Source of the DNA: Oceanobacillus limi
GTDB taxonomy: Bacteria > Bacillota > Bacilli > Bacillales > Amphibacillaceae
DNA: 64,000 bases
Assembly: GCF_900111445.1 (NCBI RefSeq)
Contig: NZ_FOHE01000003.1
Location: forward strand, 1,729 to 65,728
Reading direction: 5' to 3'
Position 1 is the first letter of the stretch; each line of letters starts with the position of its first letter. Of this stretch, positions 41,870 to 50,698 are shown piece after piece. The translations under genes were made by a program, and so were the position numbers. The notes below the pieces were generated by a model. That model worked only from the letters and a program-made list of their open reading frames with translations. It had not been told where the DNA came from and did not search any database.

Positions 41870-43645
41870 ATGAACAAGCACAATATTTTTAATTTAAAGA
41901 GACTTATTATAATTTTATTGGTCTATATACTGTTTGCATATCATATCGATTCACCTTCACCGACTCACGCTGCTACACAAAAGGTGAATGAGCAAATTAA
42001 ACTATCATACGGAATTTCCTTTAAAGATTTAACATACATAGATAGTATTTCTCAAAATCACATTAATTCAATGCAAATTAATTTGTCGGATCCTTTTACA
42101 AAGGTTAAATTAGGAAAAGCAGACCCATTAAATCATCTAGAAACCGTTCGTTTAAAAGCCAAAAAATATAATCAGCCAGGAAATCAAGTCTTTGGTGCGA
42201 TAAATGGTTCCTTTTATAATGTAAGGGATCATATACCTATCAATCTTATCTCAGAAAATAATCAGTTGGTTTTTGCTGGGTCAGTTTCGACTGATAAGAG
42301 TAGCCATGTGAATGAGCCAATTTCTTTTGGAATAGATGCTAGTGGAAAGGGCTTAATTGATTACTATAAATTAACATTCAATTATACATATAAAGGAAAA
42401 ACTTTCAACATAGACGGAAACAATGAACCACGTAAATCGAATGATATGATTCTGTATACATCAGATTTCTATCAATCTACTACTGGAACAAATGAATATG
42501 GAACAGAAGTTTTATTTGAAACATCCTTTCACCCAGAACTTACCTTTGGCTCTACATATAAAGCTGAAGTTAGTGCTATTCGAAAAAAGGGGAATAAAAC
42601 GCCTCTGAAAATACCGGAGAATGGTTTTGTGCTTTCTGGACATGGCACAGCGTCTAACCAACTTGCGAAAATGAGAATAGGCGATACAGTTGAAATGAAT
42701 ATTGATATCAATGATAAGTGGAAAGGCTCGGAGTTTATGCTTGCTGGTGGGCCACAACTTGTAAAGGATGGGAAGGTTGACATGAAAATTGACCCAACTA
42801 GTCCACTAGCAAAAAAGGTTGCACCCAGAACAGCTGTTGCTGTTGATCGTAATGGAAACAATGTATATTTTATTACAGTTGACGGTCGACAGGGGAATGA
42901 GAGTCCCGGAATGGACCTACATCAATTTGCAACCTATATAGCTAGCTTAGGCATTGACCGTGCGATCAATCTTGATGGTGGTGGATCGACATTAATGGCT
43001 GTGCGCTACCCAGGTAATACCTCCCTCGACGTTGCCAATACTCCATCTGATGGCTCCGAAAGAGGAGCTTCAACGATTTTAATGGCTGTAGATACGGAAC
43101 CGAGTAATAGGATTTTCAATGATGTTAGCTATCGGAATTCACATTACAAAGGGATAAATTGGATCAAGAGTAAGGGAGTAAACGGATACCCACATAATAT
43201 GTTTGGCGTAAATGAAGACTTAAGTCGATCACATGCTGCAATTATGTTCACAAAAGCATTAGGATTAACATTACCAAAAGCGAAAGAGGTAGAGCAATTA
43301 TTTGTGGATGTGGAAGCGGATGATGTATATGCTGATTACATTGCAGCAGTTGGAAAAGCTCGTATATTTATTGGGAGTAATCGGAATTTTCTTCCTGATC
43401 ATATGATGTCAAGACAACAGATGGCTACAACACTTGTGAATGCTTTTGGGTTGGAGGATAATAGATCATATAAGAATATCAATTTGTCCAATGTTGACCC
43501 ATCGCATAGAAAGAGTGTACAAATATTGGCCAATTTAGAGATCACCAATCAATTAAGAGATTTTCATCCTAATGTTCCGATAACAAGAGGTCAATTTGCA
43601 ACCTTTCTGTACAGGGCTGCTAATTATTCAAATGAAATAGAATAA
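41870..43645 (+). CDS. SLH-anchored phosphodiester glycosidase (NAGPA domain)
   Basis: A 591-residue exported protein. Signal peptide 1-35 (ends THAAT). The NAGPA domain (PF09992, about 95-400) shows GAINGSFYN, PRTAVAVDRNGNNVYFITVDG and the hallmark DRAINLDGGGSTLMAV followed by ASTILM. The family is named after the lysosomal enzyme that removes GlcNAc from GlcNAc-1-phosphodiesters. Three SLH domains end the protein (about 405-591; LSRSHAAIMFTKAL, MSRQQMATTLVNAF, ITRGQFATFLYRA). It would sit under the S-layer, where GlcNAc-1-phosphate diesters join teichoic acid to peptidoglycan; that substrate is an inference. AGAGGGAG precedes the ATG. Confidence 0.9.
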   Translation: MNKHNIFNLKRLIIILLVYILFAYHIDSPSPTHAATQKVNEQIKLSYGISFKDLTYIDSISQNHINSMQINLSDPFTKVKLGKADPLNHLETVRLKAKKYNQPGNQVFGAINGSFYNVRDHIPINLISENNQLVFAGSVSTDKSSHVNEPISFGIDASGKGLIDYYKLTFNYTYKGKTFNIDGNNEPRKSNDMILYTSDFYQSTTGTNEYGTEVLFETSFHPELTFGSTYKAEVSAIRKKGNKTPLKIPENGFVLSGHGTASNQLAKMRIGDTVEMNIDINDKWKGSEFMLAGGPQLVKDGKVDMKIDPTSPLAKKVAPRTAVAVDRNGNNVYFITVDGRQGNESPGMDLHQFATYIASLGIDRAINLDGGGSTLMAVRYPGNTSLDVANTPSDGSERGASTILMAVDTEPSNRIFNDVSYRNSHYKGINWIKSKGVNGYPHNMFGVNEDLSRSHAAIMFTKALGLTLPKAKEVEQLFVDVEADDVYADYIAAVGKARIFIGSNRNFLPDHMMSRQQMATTLVNAFGLEDNRSYKNINLSNVDPSHRKSVQILANLEITNQLRDFHPNVPITRGQFATFLYRAANYSNEIE

Positions 43646-43665
43646 AAGAAAACGATAGAATAACA

Positions 43666-43714
43666 AAGATTACAAACAACCAAAATATTATAGGTTCGTT
43701 TGTAATCTTATTGT
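43666..43714. terminator. Bidirectional terminator
   Basis: AAGATTACAAAC (43666-43677) pairs perfectly with GTTTGTAATCTT (43698-43709). It separates the convergent NAGPA and TagF-like genes. Confidence 0.85.
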
Positions 43715-43731
43715 TTACTTTGGTGAAGTGT

Positions 43732-45705
43732 TTAATTACCTTGGAACGATTGTTTTTCCTTTAATGCTTTAACAGGAATCTCTTCTCTGAAAATGTGATT
43801 GTAGATGTATCTATATGTGTTTTCTGTATTATTACCACTATTATATTCAACTAACTTTGTAAAGTTATATTTAAAATTGTATGATTGTTGTCTTGAATAA
43901 TTAAATTCTATAAGTGGTTGTAATTCATGAAATCTATATGCAATGTCACCGAATGCAATCTCCTTTTGCAGAATATTCGGTGCACCATATTCTCTTTCAG
44001 CTATTACTTTGTCTTCCCAGTAAAAAATGATATTACTTCCACCAGCAAATGCATAAAACACAACAGATGAATAATCAGAGATAAGAACCTTGCTCCTGAT
44101 TAGAGCTTCCTTAATGTCTCCTTCATAAAACAAGTGTTTATATTGCTCATAAATTTGCGGGAACTGGTCTTGGAGAATAATTTTAGATTTTGGATGAAGA
44201 ATCACATTTACTTTTTTATTAGCATAGAAATGCTGTTCTTCAATCATCTTTAAAAATGAAAAGTAGCGGTCTAAATAACTTTCACTTTTAATATCTCCAG
44301 TTAAATCCCAAGGTCTCCATGTTAGCATAAAGGTTATTTCTTCCTTGGATTCATTTCTAGTATCGAAATAAAGATCAAGGTTTGGAAGACCTGTAGGTAT
44401 CAGTCTATCTGCTCCATAATTTGTTTTATCAATAAATAAGTCCATTTCAAATTTAGAATTAACCAAAACATAATCTGGCGAAATTGGTACCTTTCTATTA
44501 TAATAACCTCTTTCGAACACATTAGTGGCAAGACTTACACCATGTTGTAAGAAGATTTTATTCTTATTTTCTAATATTTTCTTTTTAATTAAATAATCAT
44601 TGTCATATAACCTCCTTTGGATGTGTGTTGACAAATCGGAGGATATAAAACTTCGAGCTAAAAAAATGTAATAAAAAGAAGCAAAGCTATTTTTAGCAAC
44701 CAATGCATTTTTAAAAGTTGATTTAAGAGATGAAAACTGGGGGTGATTTCGATCTAGAACATAAATACATTGATCACCTTGAGAATAGGCATGTTTGAAT
44801 AATTCAAACGCGGATTCAGAAGCCCCAGCTGCAAACTTTTCAAAATAAATATTATACTGATGTCTGTTAGAGGTAATTAATTTCCCTAAAAAGTATGCTA
44901 AATACTCTTTAATAATAACAGTTTTATTCAAAATGTTCGTTGTCACTATTACATATTGTCCAGTAATTGATTTACGAATAAACAATTCCATGTTTTCTCT
45001 TTTTAATCGAAGAGAACGAGTGTTATAAAGATAATGTTTCTTGTTGTATTTATGTTGTACATTCGACTTCATATTATAAATAAAATGAATGTCAGGGTTA
45101 ACTATTCTAATGTAAATAGGTGTATTTATATCACTTGTACGAACATAGTGCTTGTAGATATCTTTAATGGGGATCCGTACCCAATACAGATGTATGAATA
45201 GGGATAATAAATTCGTATTCATACGAAATTTGGACCTGATGGTAACGGGAAATAAAAAGTTTATTTTATAATCAATGGACTTATCATAGCCTAAGGTGAG
45301 TTTAGCTTCATTAAAGTCATAATTCCTAAAACGCATGATTCCAATGAAATAAAAAGCAGAGAAAAACAATATAATCATATTTCTAAAGATAGGAGTTTGT
45401 TCAACTTTATTTATTACTTTATCAATGGAATAATTCGATTGTTTGGTCCGAAAAAACGACACACGCTTCTGTGAATCGATATAGAAAACAATCCTTTCAT
45501 TATCCAATTGAACCTGATCTATGATTTTCATTTGTTCATGGTCGTTTTTTATAATTGCTTTACCGAATTTATCATATACAATATACTTCTTATTATATTT
45601 TCTTCTTTTGTTTATAACGGATTTGTTTCCATTAAAATCACAATAACCATTAATAAAAGAAAGTCTTCCATCTTCTACTTCTGCAAACTTTTCTTGGTGT
45701 ACCAC
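43732..45705 (-). CDS. CDP-glycerol glycerophosphotransferase family protein with long N-terminal extension
   Basis: A 657-residue protein. The C-terminal half (about 275-640) is a PF04464 domain: FAAGASESAFELFKHA, FLQHGVSLATNVFERGYY with the first His, TWRPWDLTG, VILHPKSK with the second His and VLISDYSSVVFYAFAGGS. Residues 1-270 are rich in Lys, Tyr and Asn and match nothing I recognise; one hydrophobic stretch is near 108-122. It may add glycerol or ribitol phosphate to the wall polymer. GTG start behind AGGAG. Neighbouring gene on the same strand encodes a GT2 enzyme, fitting polymer synthesis or decoration. The AT-rich N-terminal part suggests recent change or transfer. Confidence 0.82.
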   Translation of the reverse strand: MVHQEKFAEVEDGRLSFINGYCDFNGNKSVINKRRKYNKKYIVYDKFGKAIIKNDHEQMKIIDQVQLDNERIVFYIDSQKRVSFFRTKQSNYSIDKVINKVEQTPIFRNMIILFFSAFYFIGIMRFRNYDFNEAKLTLGYDKSIDYKINFLFPVTIRSKFRMNTNLLSLFIHLYWVRIPIKDIYKHYVRTSDINTPIYIRIVNPDIHFIYNMKSNVQHKYNKKHYLYNTRSLRLKRENMELFIRKSITGQYVIVTTNILNKTVIIKEYLAYFLGKLITSNRHQYNIYFEKFAAGASESAFELFKHAYSQGDQCIYVLDRNHPQFSSLKSTFKNALVAKNSFASFYYIFLARSFISSDLSTHIQRRLYDNDYLIKKKILENKNKIFLQHGVSLATNVFERGYYNRKVPISPDYVLVNSKFEMDLFIDKTNYGADRLIPTGLPNLDLYFDTRNESKEEITFMLTWRPWDLTGDIKSESYLDRYFSFLKMIEEQHFYANKKVNVILHPKSKIILQDQFPQIYEQYKHLFYEGDIKEALIRSKVLISDYSSVVFYAFAGGSNIIFYWEDKVIAEREYGAPNILQKEIAFGDIAYRFHELQPLIEFNYSRQQSYNFKYNFTKLVEYNSGNNTENTYRYIYNHIFREEIPVKALKEKQSFQGN

Positions 45706-46130
45706 GTATTTCCAACTCCTATTCTTAATAGATGACAGAAATCGAATATTAAATGTGAGCTGTTCTAGAGTTGTTTTTTTATTATATCTAAACCCTTTTC
45801 GAATTAAACTACCATTTATTGGGAAGCAATGGGACGGTTCTTTTGCTTCCCTTCATACGGAGAAGTGTGAATAGCCCCTAACCAAATAGAAGTACTTAGC
45901 TTCCTGTTATTCATTTATCCCATATTAAACTGCAGGCTAACATAAACGTGCTGTCCTGTCGCGTCGCATAGTGTACACTAACAGGTTCTGTGCGCCGTAA
46001 GACCCCAACTTCAAACTATGAAGTAATACCGAGGTGGTTAAGTGGGTGATTAACTGAAAGCCAAATATCCGTCCGATTAGCTCATACAACAATCAGTGGG
46101 TGATAAAGAATTCCTCAACTGATTGAAAGA
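45706..46130. other. 425-base gap with hairpins, no gene recognised
   Basis: A hairpin GGGAAGCAA (45821-45829) with TTGCTTCCC (45843-45851) frames a GGGACGGTTCT loop. The segment 45940-46060 is richer in GC than the flanks and contains no long frame on either strand. At 46090-46125 CAATCAGT pairs with ACTGATTG just behind the minus-strand GT2 gene, like the hairpin at 10980-11008. It may hold decayed mobile DNA; I cannot identify one. Confidence 0.5.
46090..46125 (-). terminator. Hairpin after the GT2 gene
   Basis: CAATCAGT (46090-46097) pairs with ACTGATTG (46118-46125), 5 bases beyond the stop region of the minus-strand gene. The T run is weak. Similar to the hairpin at 10980-11008. Confidence 0.5.
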
Positions 46131-47687
46131 TCAATTTATTTTAAGAGCAAGGTTGGAATAATTTGTTCGGTAAATATTAAATTGCCTATTTTTGTATCGA
46201 TGTTTAATTTCATCTTTAATCTGCTGTCTAATATTCATTCTCATATAATCATTGTATCTTACAAAAATGGAGTAATTGGCAGGTGGTAGTTCCCTGTCTA
46301 ATAAGTCAAGATTGAACTGGATAAACCCTTCTCCATTTTCTTTTATATCCACGGGTAACGCATATTCGTTGTGGGCATTTTTTTGGTCGCGAATTAATAT
46401 ATCTGTTATCGAATGGATGGATTCTCCATATACTTGAAAGTGAAGCTTGTACATATTTCCTTCACAATTATGCATTTTAAATGTGATATGTACGGGCAAA
46501 GAAATATACTTATATTTTTCCTCCGTAAAGGGTGTAACAATATAAGGCTTCTGGTTTTTAATGACTATTTCCTTTACTTTTTTTGATTTATCCCATTCCA
46601 ACAGCTTTGTTACCGCACGATATTTACCCTCACGTAATAATTCATAGATTACCTTGTGAATAGGTTGAAAAAAACGCTCCGAAAAATCATAGGCGAATTT
46701 CTTTTTCGTTGTCCTCATGATTTGTTTGAACAAATAATAGTAAAGCAATTTTAATTTTGTATTCTGGAAATGTGGTGTTGTAAAAAGACCTCTTAATAAA
46801 TCATACTCATAGATTCGATTTACAATCATTTTTTCAATTTCGATGTCAAGTTCGCGATTTAAGATGTAGTGGATTACTTGTAAATTATAATTTGTTTTTT
46901 GTAATATATTTGTTTGATTTGTTAATCGGGTATTTTTCGTCTCCTCCAATCGATTGACATAATAAATTGGTTTTGTAGTTGTTGAGATGGACTTACAATT
47001 GGTTAGAACATCAATGAAAAATTGTTTATCCTCTCCGAATTTCATCTTTGGGAACTCGATCTGCTGTTCTTTAATAAAAGCAGCTCGCATCATTCTTGCA
47101 GTAGGCCCAAGATGGTGAAATATATGTGGGATGGAAAGGGGAGATACACTTCTCCTTTCTTTACAGCATTGGTGTTCCCCAATTATTTTCGTTCCTCCTT
47201 TTTCTACTTTAATTGTTCTTCCTACAACATATGGATCTCCTGTACTTTCTGAAATTTCATAGAGAACTTGTAAGCCATTCGGGTGAAGCCAATCATCCGA
47301 ATCTAAAAAAGTGATATAGGGTGAAGTAGCTAATTTCACACCAACATTACGAGGTAACCCAGGTGAACCAGAGTTACAATCTAACAGAACTACGGTAATG
47401 TTTTCATATTTCTTTTGGAATTCCAATAATATTTCCTTCGAACGATCTGTAGAACAATCGTCAACTAGTATGTATTCGATATTTTGAAACCCTATAGTTT
47501 GATCCATTACAGACTGAATCGACTTTTTTAAAAAGCTTTCCCCATTATAAACGGGGGAAATTACAGTAACGAGGTAATCTTTGTGGGTATTTGTTGATTG
47601 TTTATGAACGGTATAGTTTTGCTGTTTTTTAAGTTTATTAAAAGGTTTTAAAAATGTATTATTTAATAAATTGGTTTTATTCATCAT
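46131..47687 (-). CDS. Family 2 glycosyltransferase, possible teichoic acid glycosyltransferase
   Basis: A 518-residue protein. The GT2 domain covers about 40-270: TVISPVYNGESFLKKSI, YILVDDCSTDRSKEIL, GVKLATSPYITFLDSDDW with the DxD and KFGEDKQFFIDVL. The later part (about 280-518) has helices and an all-beta end (VHITFKMHNCEG; LPVDIKENGEGFIQFNL), a build reminiscent of TarS/TarQ-type enzymes that put GlcNAc on teichoic acid. No signal peptide or membrane segment, so cytosolic. Adjacent to a CDP-glycerol transferase on the same strand, which supports a wall polymer role. The acceptor is inferred. The start is MM at 47687 or one codon later. Confidence 0.82.
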   Translation of the reverse strand: MMNKTNLLNNTFLKPFNKLKKQQNYTVHKQSTNTHKDYLVTVISPVYNGESFLKKSIQSVMDQTIGFQNIEYILVDDCSTDRSKEILLEFQKKYENITVVLLDCNSGSPGLPRNVGVKLATSPYITFLDSDDWLHPNGLQVLYEISESTGDPYVVGRTIKVEKGGTKIIGEHQCCKERRSVSPLSIPHIFHHLGPTARMMRAAFIKEQQIEFPKMKFGEDKQFFIDVLTNCKSISTTTKPIYYVNRLEETKNTRLTNQTNILQKTNYNLQVIHYILNRELDIEIEKMIVNRIYEYDLLRGLFTTPHFQNTKLKLLYYYLFKQIMRTTKKKFAYDFSERFFQPIHKVIYELLREGKYRAVTKLLEWDKSKKVKEIVIKNQKPYIVTPFTEEKYKYISLPVHITFKMHNCEGNMYKLHFQVYGESIHSITDILIRDQKNAHNEYALPVDIKENGEGFIQFNLDLLDRELPPANYSIFVRYNDYMRMNIRQQIKDEIKHRYKNRQFNIYRTNYSNLALKIN

Positions 47688-48041
47688 GTCTTCACGTCAT
47701 TCCTTTAGTAGGGCGTAAATTTGATTATGTTGCTGAAACTAATAATTTATAAACTTGGATAATCTTAGCAACTACCATTATTTTGGTCACAAAAAGAATT
47801 ACTTATTCGATATTTTATCGTTTAGCATCCCTTGTAAAGTCATCTGATGTAAGACTTATGAACCCCTACCATAATTGGGCAAGGGTTACTTTCTATCCAA
47901 CGCCTTCCATTAATGGTTAAAGGTTTCTTCAAGTTTATAGCCATAGTCATGTTAAACTAAGAGAAGTGTATAATATATTTTCACTCAGTTGATGCTTTTT
48001 CGGCATCAACTGAGTTTTTCATTTATATTGGAGGTAGCAAT
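47688..48041 (+). promoter_or_regulatory. Promoter and hairpin leader of the GLUG protein gene
   Basis: A -10 TATAAT stands at 47969-47974; the -35 is weak. Transcription would begin near 47981. Directly there ACTCAGTTGATGC (47983-47995) pairs perfectly with GCATCAACTGAGT (48003-48015), followed by TTTTTC, then the ribosome site GGAGG and the start at 48042. The structure looks like a terminator inside the leader. The rest of the gap (47688-47960) is AT-rich without a gene. Confidence 0.65.
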
Positions 48042-50615
48042 ATGATCAAAAAGAGTTTAATAGCTTGTTTCATCATCTTACTTAGTGTAGCTTTATTCTA
48101 TCCATACAATACGTTAGTTAGTGCTGATCAACTATCCGAGGTGCCAGATGGTTATATAGGAGTTTATACGGTAGAGGATTTAAATAATATACGGGGGAAT
48201 TTAAGTGGTAATTATATTCTAATGAATGATATAGACCTTTCTAGTGCGACTTCACAGGGGGGAACATATTATAATAGTGGATCTGGTTGGGAACCAATTG
48301 GAACGAAAGCAGACCCATTTACAGGTGTGCTTGATGGAAATGGCTATCAAGTTACCGGGATGAAGATTAATATAAAATCGGATCAAGAAATTTATGCTGG
48401 TTTATTTGGTTATGGAAAAGAACCCACTATTAAGAATATCGAAATGGTAAATAGTGTAATAGAAATTGAAAACACATCAGTATTTTCTGAAACATCCGAT
48501 GTTTATGCGGGATCGATTATTGGGTATATCGATTCGCTCTCTTATAATGATATTGATCCAGTCATAGAGAACGCAAATAGCAATGGAAGTGTACGCGCAA
48601 GCTCTATGTTTGATTCCTATGCTGGGGGATTAATAGGATATGCGGAAAGGACAATCATTCTTGGATCTTCGAATTCTGGGACTATTGAAGCTAACAATGC
48701 AGGTGGTATTGTTGGAGAAATAAGGTATGATGGTTCAACGATAAAAGACAGTGATAACCTAGGTGATATAACCGGTAATGATAATGCAGGTGGAATCACC
48801 TCCTATTTTTCAGGTACAGAAATAAGAAATACGTCGAATACGGGTAAAATTAAAGGAAGTAATTTGGTAGGAGGAATTGTCGGATCTTCTAGCTCCTCAA
48901 TTATCGATAGTGTAAATAAGGGAATTATTACATCTGATTCTGATGCGGGAGGGATAGCTGGAAGGCTCACAAACTCTTCTACAATTATAGGCAGCAGAAA
49001 TACAGCTACCATCCAAACCGATAGATATGGAGGAGGAATCGTTGGATACTTGGGAAATAGCTCCATTATTACGGATAGTTATAACAATGGAAACATTATT
49101 TCTGATCTCATCGCTGGTGGTATAGCTGGTATTTTATATAACTCTACCATTCAGAGAACATATAATACTGGAGATATAGAAGGAAATGGACATAGTGCCG
49201 GTGGAATTACTGCATCTAATGGGTCTAATTCGAAGATCCAGGATAGTTATAACATTGGTTATATAAAGGCGCAGTATAATGCAGGAGGAATTGCTGGAAC
49301 AAATGAAGCACATATCAAGAATACGTATAATATAGGTGATATTTATGTCGTAAGTATGTACCCTCGAGACCGTGGTGGAATTGTAGGGGAGAATAAAGAA
49401 TCAGGAACGCAGGTAATCAATAATTATTATTTAAATACTGAGAGTTATGGAATAGGATCTAGTACAGGTATGGGTTCTGATGAAGGGACATTGAAAAGCA
49501 CGTTTGAACAATTACTAGATCCAACTACATTCTTGGACTTTGATTACCAGACTACATGGACGACAGAAGGAAATGAGGCGTATCACTTTCCTGAGCTTAG
49601 TAATCTAGCTTTAGTGGGTGCAGAGGAAGAAATGATAGATATCATCATTAAATCTGAACCAGATAAGGATACCTACATCGAAGGCGAAAACTTTGATGTA
49701 ACAGGTACCGTTATAGAAACACGTTCCAATTTTGGTACAACTACTGACGTGGAAGTGACCACGGACATGGTAAGTGGCTATGATACGAATCGAATTGGAA
49801 CACAGTGGTTAACAGTCACCTATCATACTGAAACAGTTAATTTTCGAGTAGAAGTAAAAGGAAAAGATCGAACACCTCCACAAGAAGTGACTGATTTACA
49901 AGCAGATACAACAACGGATACTGTAGAGGTTCGTTTTAAAAATCCTTCTGATACAGATTTTACGAAAACGAATGTATACCTTTATGGAGAGTTAGTTGGT
50001 GAAACGACTTCCGGAACGTATCAATTTGAAGGTCTTACATCAAATACACAATATCCAATAACTATTACAACTGTAGATGATAAGGGAAATGAAAGTGACG
50101 GTGTATCGATAACAGCGATTACGAAAAAAAGCTTTGTAGACAAGCTTCTTGATAAAGTAGATCAAGTAATGGAAAAGCTCACTAACGCTATAGATACCGT
50201 TAAGCTGTGGGAGTATGACACGGCTAAAGAAGGTAAAGAACATGTACCTGATAACAAGAAGGAAGAACTAGAACAACAGCTAGAAAAGTATAAAGCATCC
50301 ACCGGGCTCAAAGATATGACAGAAGACTCACCTACGTTACGTGATATGGAACCAATGAAGGTACTTAAGATTGACTTTTCAATACCAATTGATCCAAGCA
50401 CTGTAGTGAAGAATGAAAACGTGTATATTCGTCATCAAGCTGAGTTTGTGGAAGGCATTGATCTGCAAGTAACAGAGGACGGAAAAAGTGTTTATATTTT
50501 TGCACCTACCGATGGATATCCAGAAGGGGAATACTCCCTTTATGTGGATACCTCCGTTAAGTCTGAGGCAGGAGTAGAACTGAAGAATCCGATTGTGGTT
50601 AATTTTGAGTTGTAA
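48042..50615 (+). CDS. Secreted GLUG-repeat beta-helix protein with Ig-like domains
   Basis: An 857-residue surface or secreted protein. Signal peptide 1-28. Residues about 40-520 carry roughly eleven GLUG-type repeats (AGGIVGEI, VGGIVGSS, GGGIVGYL, AGGIAGTN and others), which build a beta-helix seen in adhesins. Then a bacterial Ig-like domain (about 535-605; IIIKSEPDKDTYIEGENFDV), an Fn3-like domain (PPQEVTDLQADTTTDTVEVRF), a helical Lys/Glu linker and an Ig-like end (KVLKIDFSIPIDPSTV). No SLH, LPXTG or membrane anchor is seen, so attachment is unclear. Adhesion or a polysaccharide-binding role is possible. A hairpin leader precedes it and a terminator follows. Confidence 0.87.
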   Translation: MIKKSLIACFIILLSVALFYPYNTLVSADQLSEVPDGYIGVYTVEDLNNIRGNLSGNYILMNDIDLSSATSQGGTYYNSGSGWEPIGTKADPFTGVLDGNGYQVTGMKINIKSDQEIYAGLFGYGKEPTIKNIEMVNSVIEIENTSVFSETSDVYAGSIIGYIDSLSYNDIDPVIENANSNGSVRASSMFDSYAGGLIGYAERTIILGSSNSGTIEANNAGGIVGEIRYDGSTIKDSDNLGDITGNDNAGGITSYFSGTEIRNTSNTGKIKGSNLVGGIVGSSSSSIIDSVNKGIITSDSDAGGIAGRLTNSSTIIGSRNTATIQTDRYGGGIVGYLGNSSIITDSYNNGNIISDLIAGGIAGILYNSTIQRTYNTGDIEGNGHSAGGITASNGSNSKIQDSYNIGYIKAQYNAGGIAGTNEAHIKNTYNIGDIYVVSMYPRDRGGIVGENKESGTQVINNYYLNTESYGIGSSTGMGSDEGTLKSTFEQLLDPTTFLDFDYQTTWTTEGNEAYHFPELSNLALVGAEEEMIDIIIKSEPDKDTYIEGENFDVTGTVIETRSNFGTTTDVEVTTDMVSGYDTNRIGTQWLTVTYHTETVNFRVEVKGKDRTPPQEVTDLQADTTTDTVEVRFKNPSDTDFTKTNVYLYGELVGETTSGTYQFEGLTSNTQYPITITTVDDKGNESDGVSITAITKKSFVDKLLDKVDQVMEKLTNAIDTVKLWEYDTAKEGKEHVPDNKKEELEQQLEKYKASTGLKDMTEDSPTLRDMEPMKVLKIDFSIPIDPSTVVKNENVYIRHQAEFVEGIDLQVTEDGKSVYIFAPTDGYPEGEYSLYVDTSVKSEAGVELKNPIVVNFEL

Positions 50616-50655
50616 GCTTTTGTTTTAGGAAATGAAATATGTGCTTTTATATATA

Positions 50656-50692
50656 GGAACCCTACAGAGGTTTATTTCTGTAGGGTTTTTAA
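50656..50692 (+). terminator. Terminator of the GLUG protein gene
   Basis: AACCCTACAGA (50658-50668) pairs with TCTGTAGGGTT (50677-50687), then T residues. It also lies at the end of the convergent SLH gene. Confidence 0.88.
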
Positions 50693-50698
50693 TTATGT

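Noticed and set aside
45940-46060. Insertion sequence remnant in the GC-richer gap
   Set aside because: No transposase frame, terminal repeats or target duplication could be recognised; noted only as unexplained sequence.
48617-49066. Minus-strand frames inside the GLUG gene
   Set aside because: Antisense of repeated Gly/Ile codons yields Pro/Ile-rich frames; a usual artefact of such repeats.
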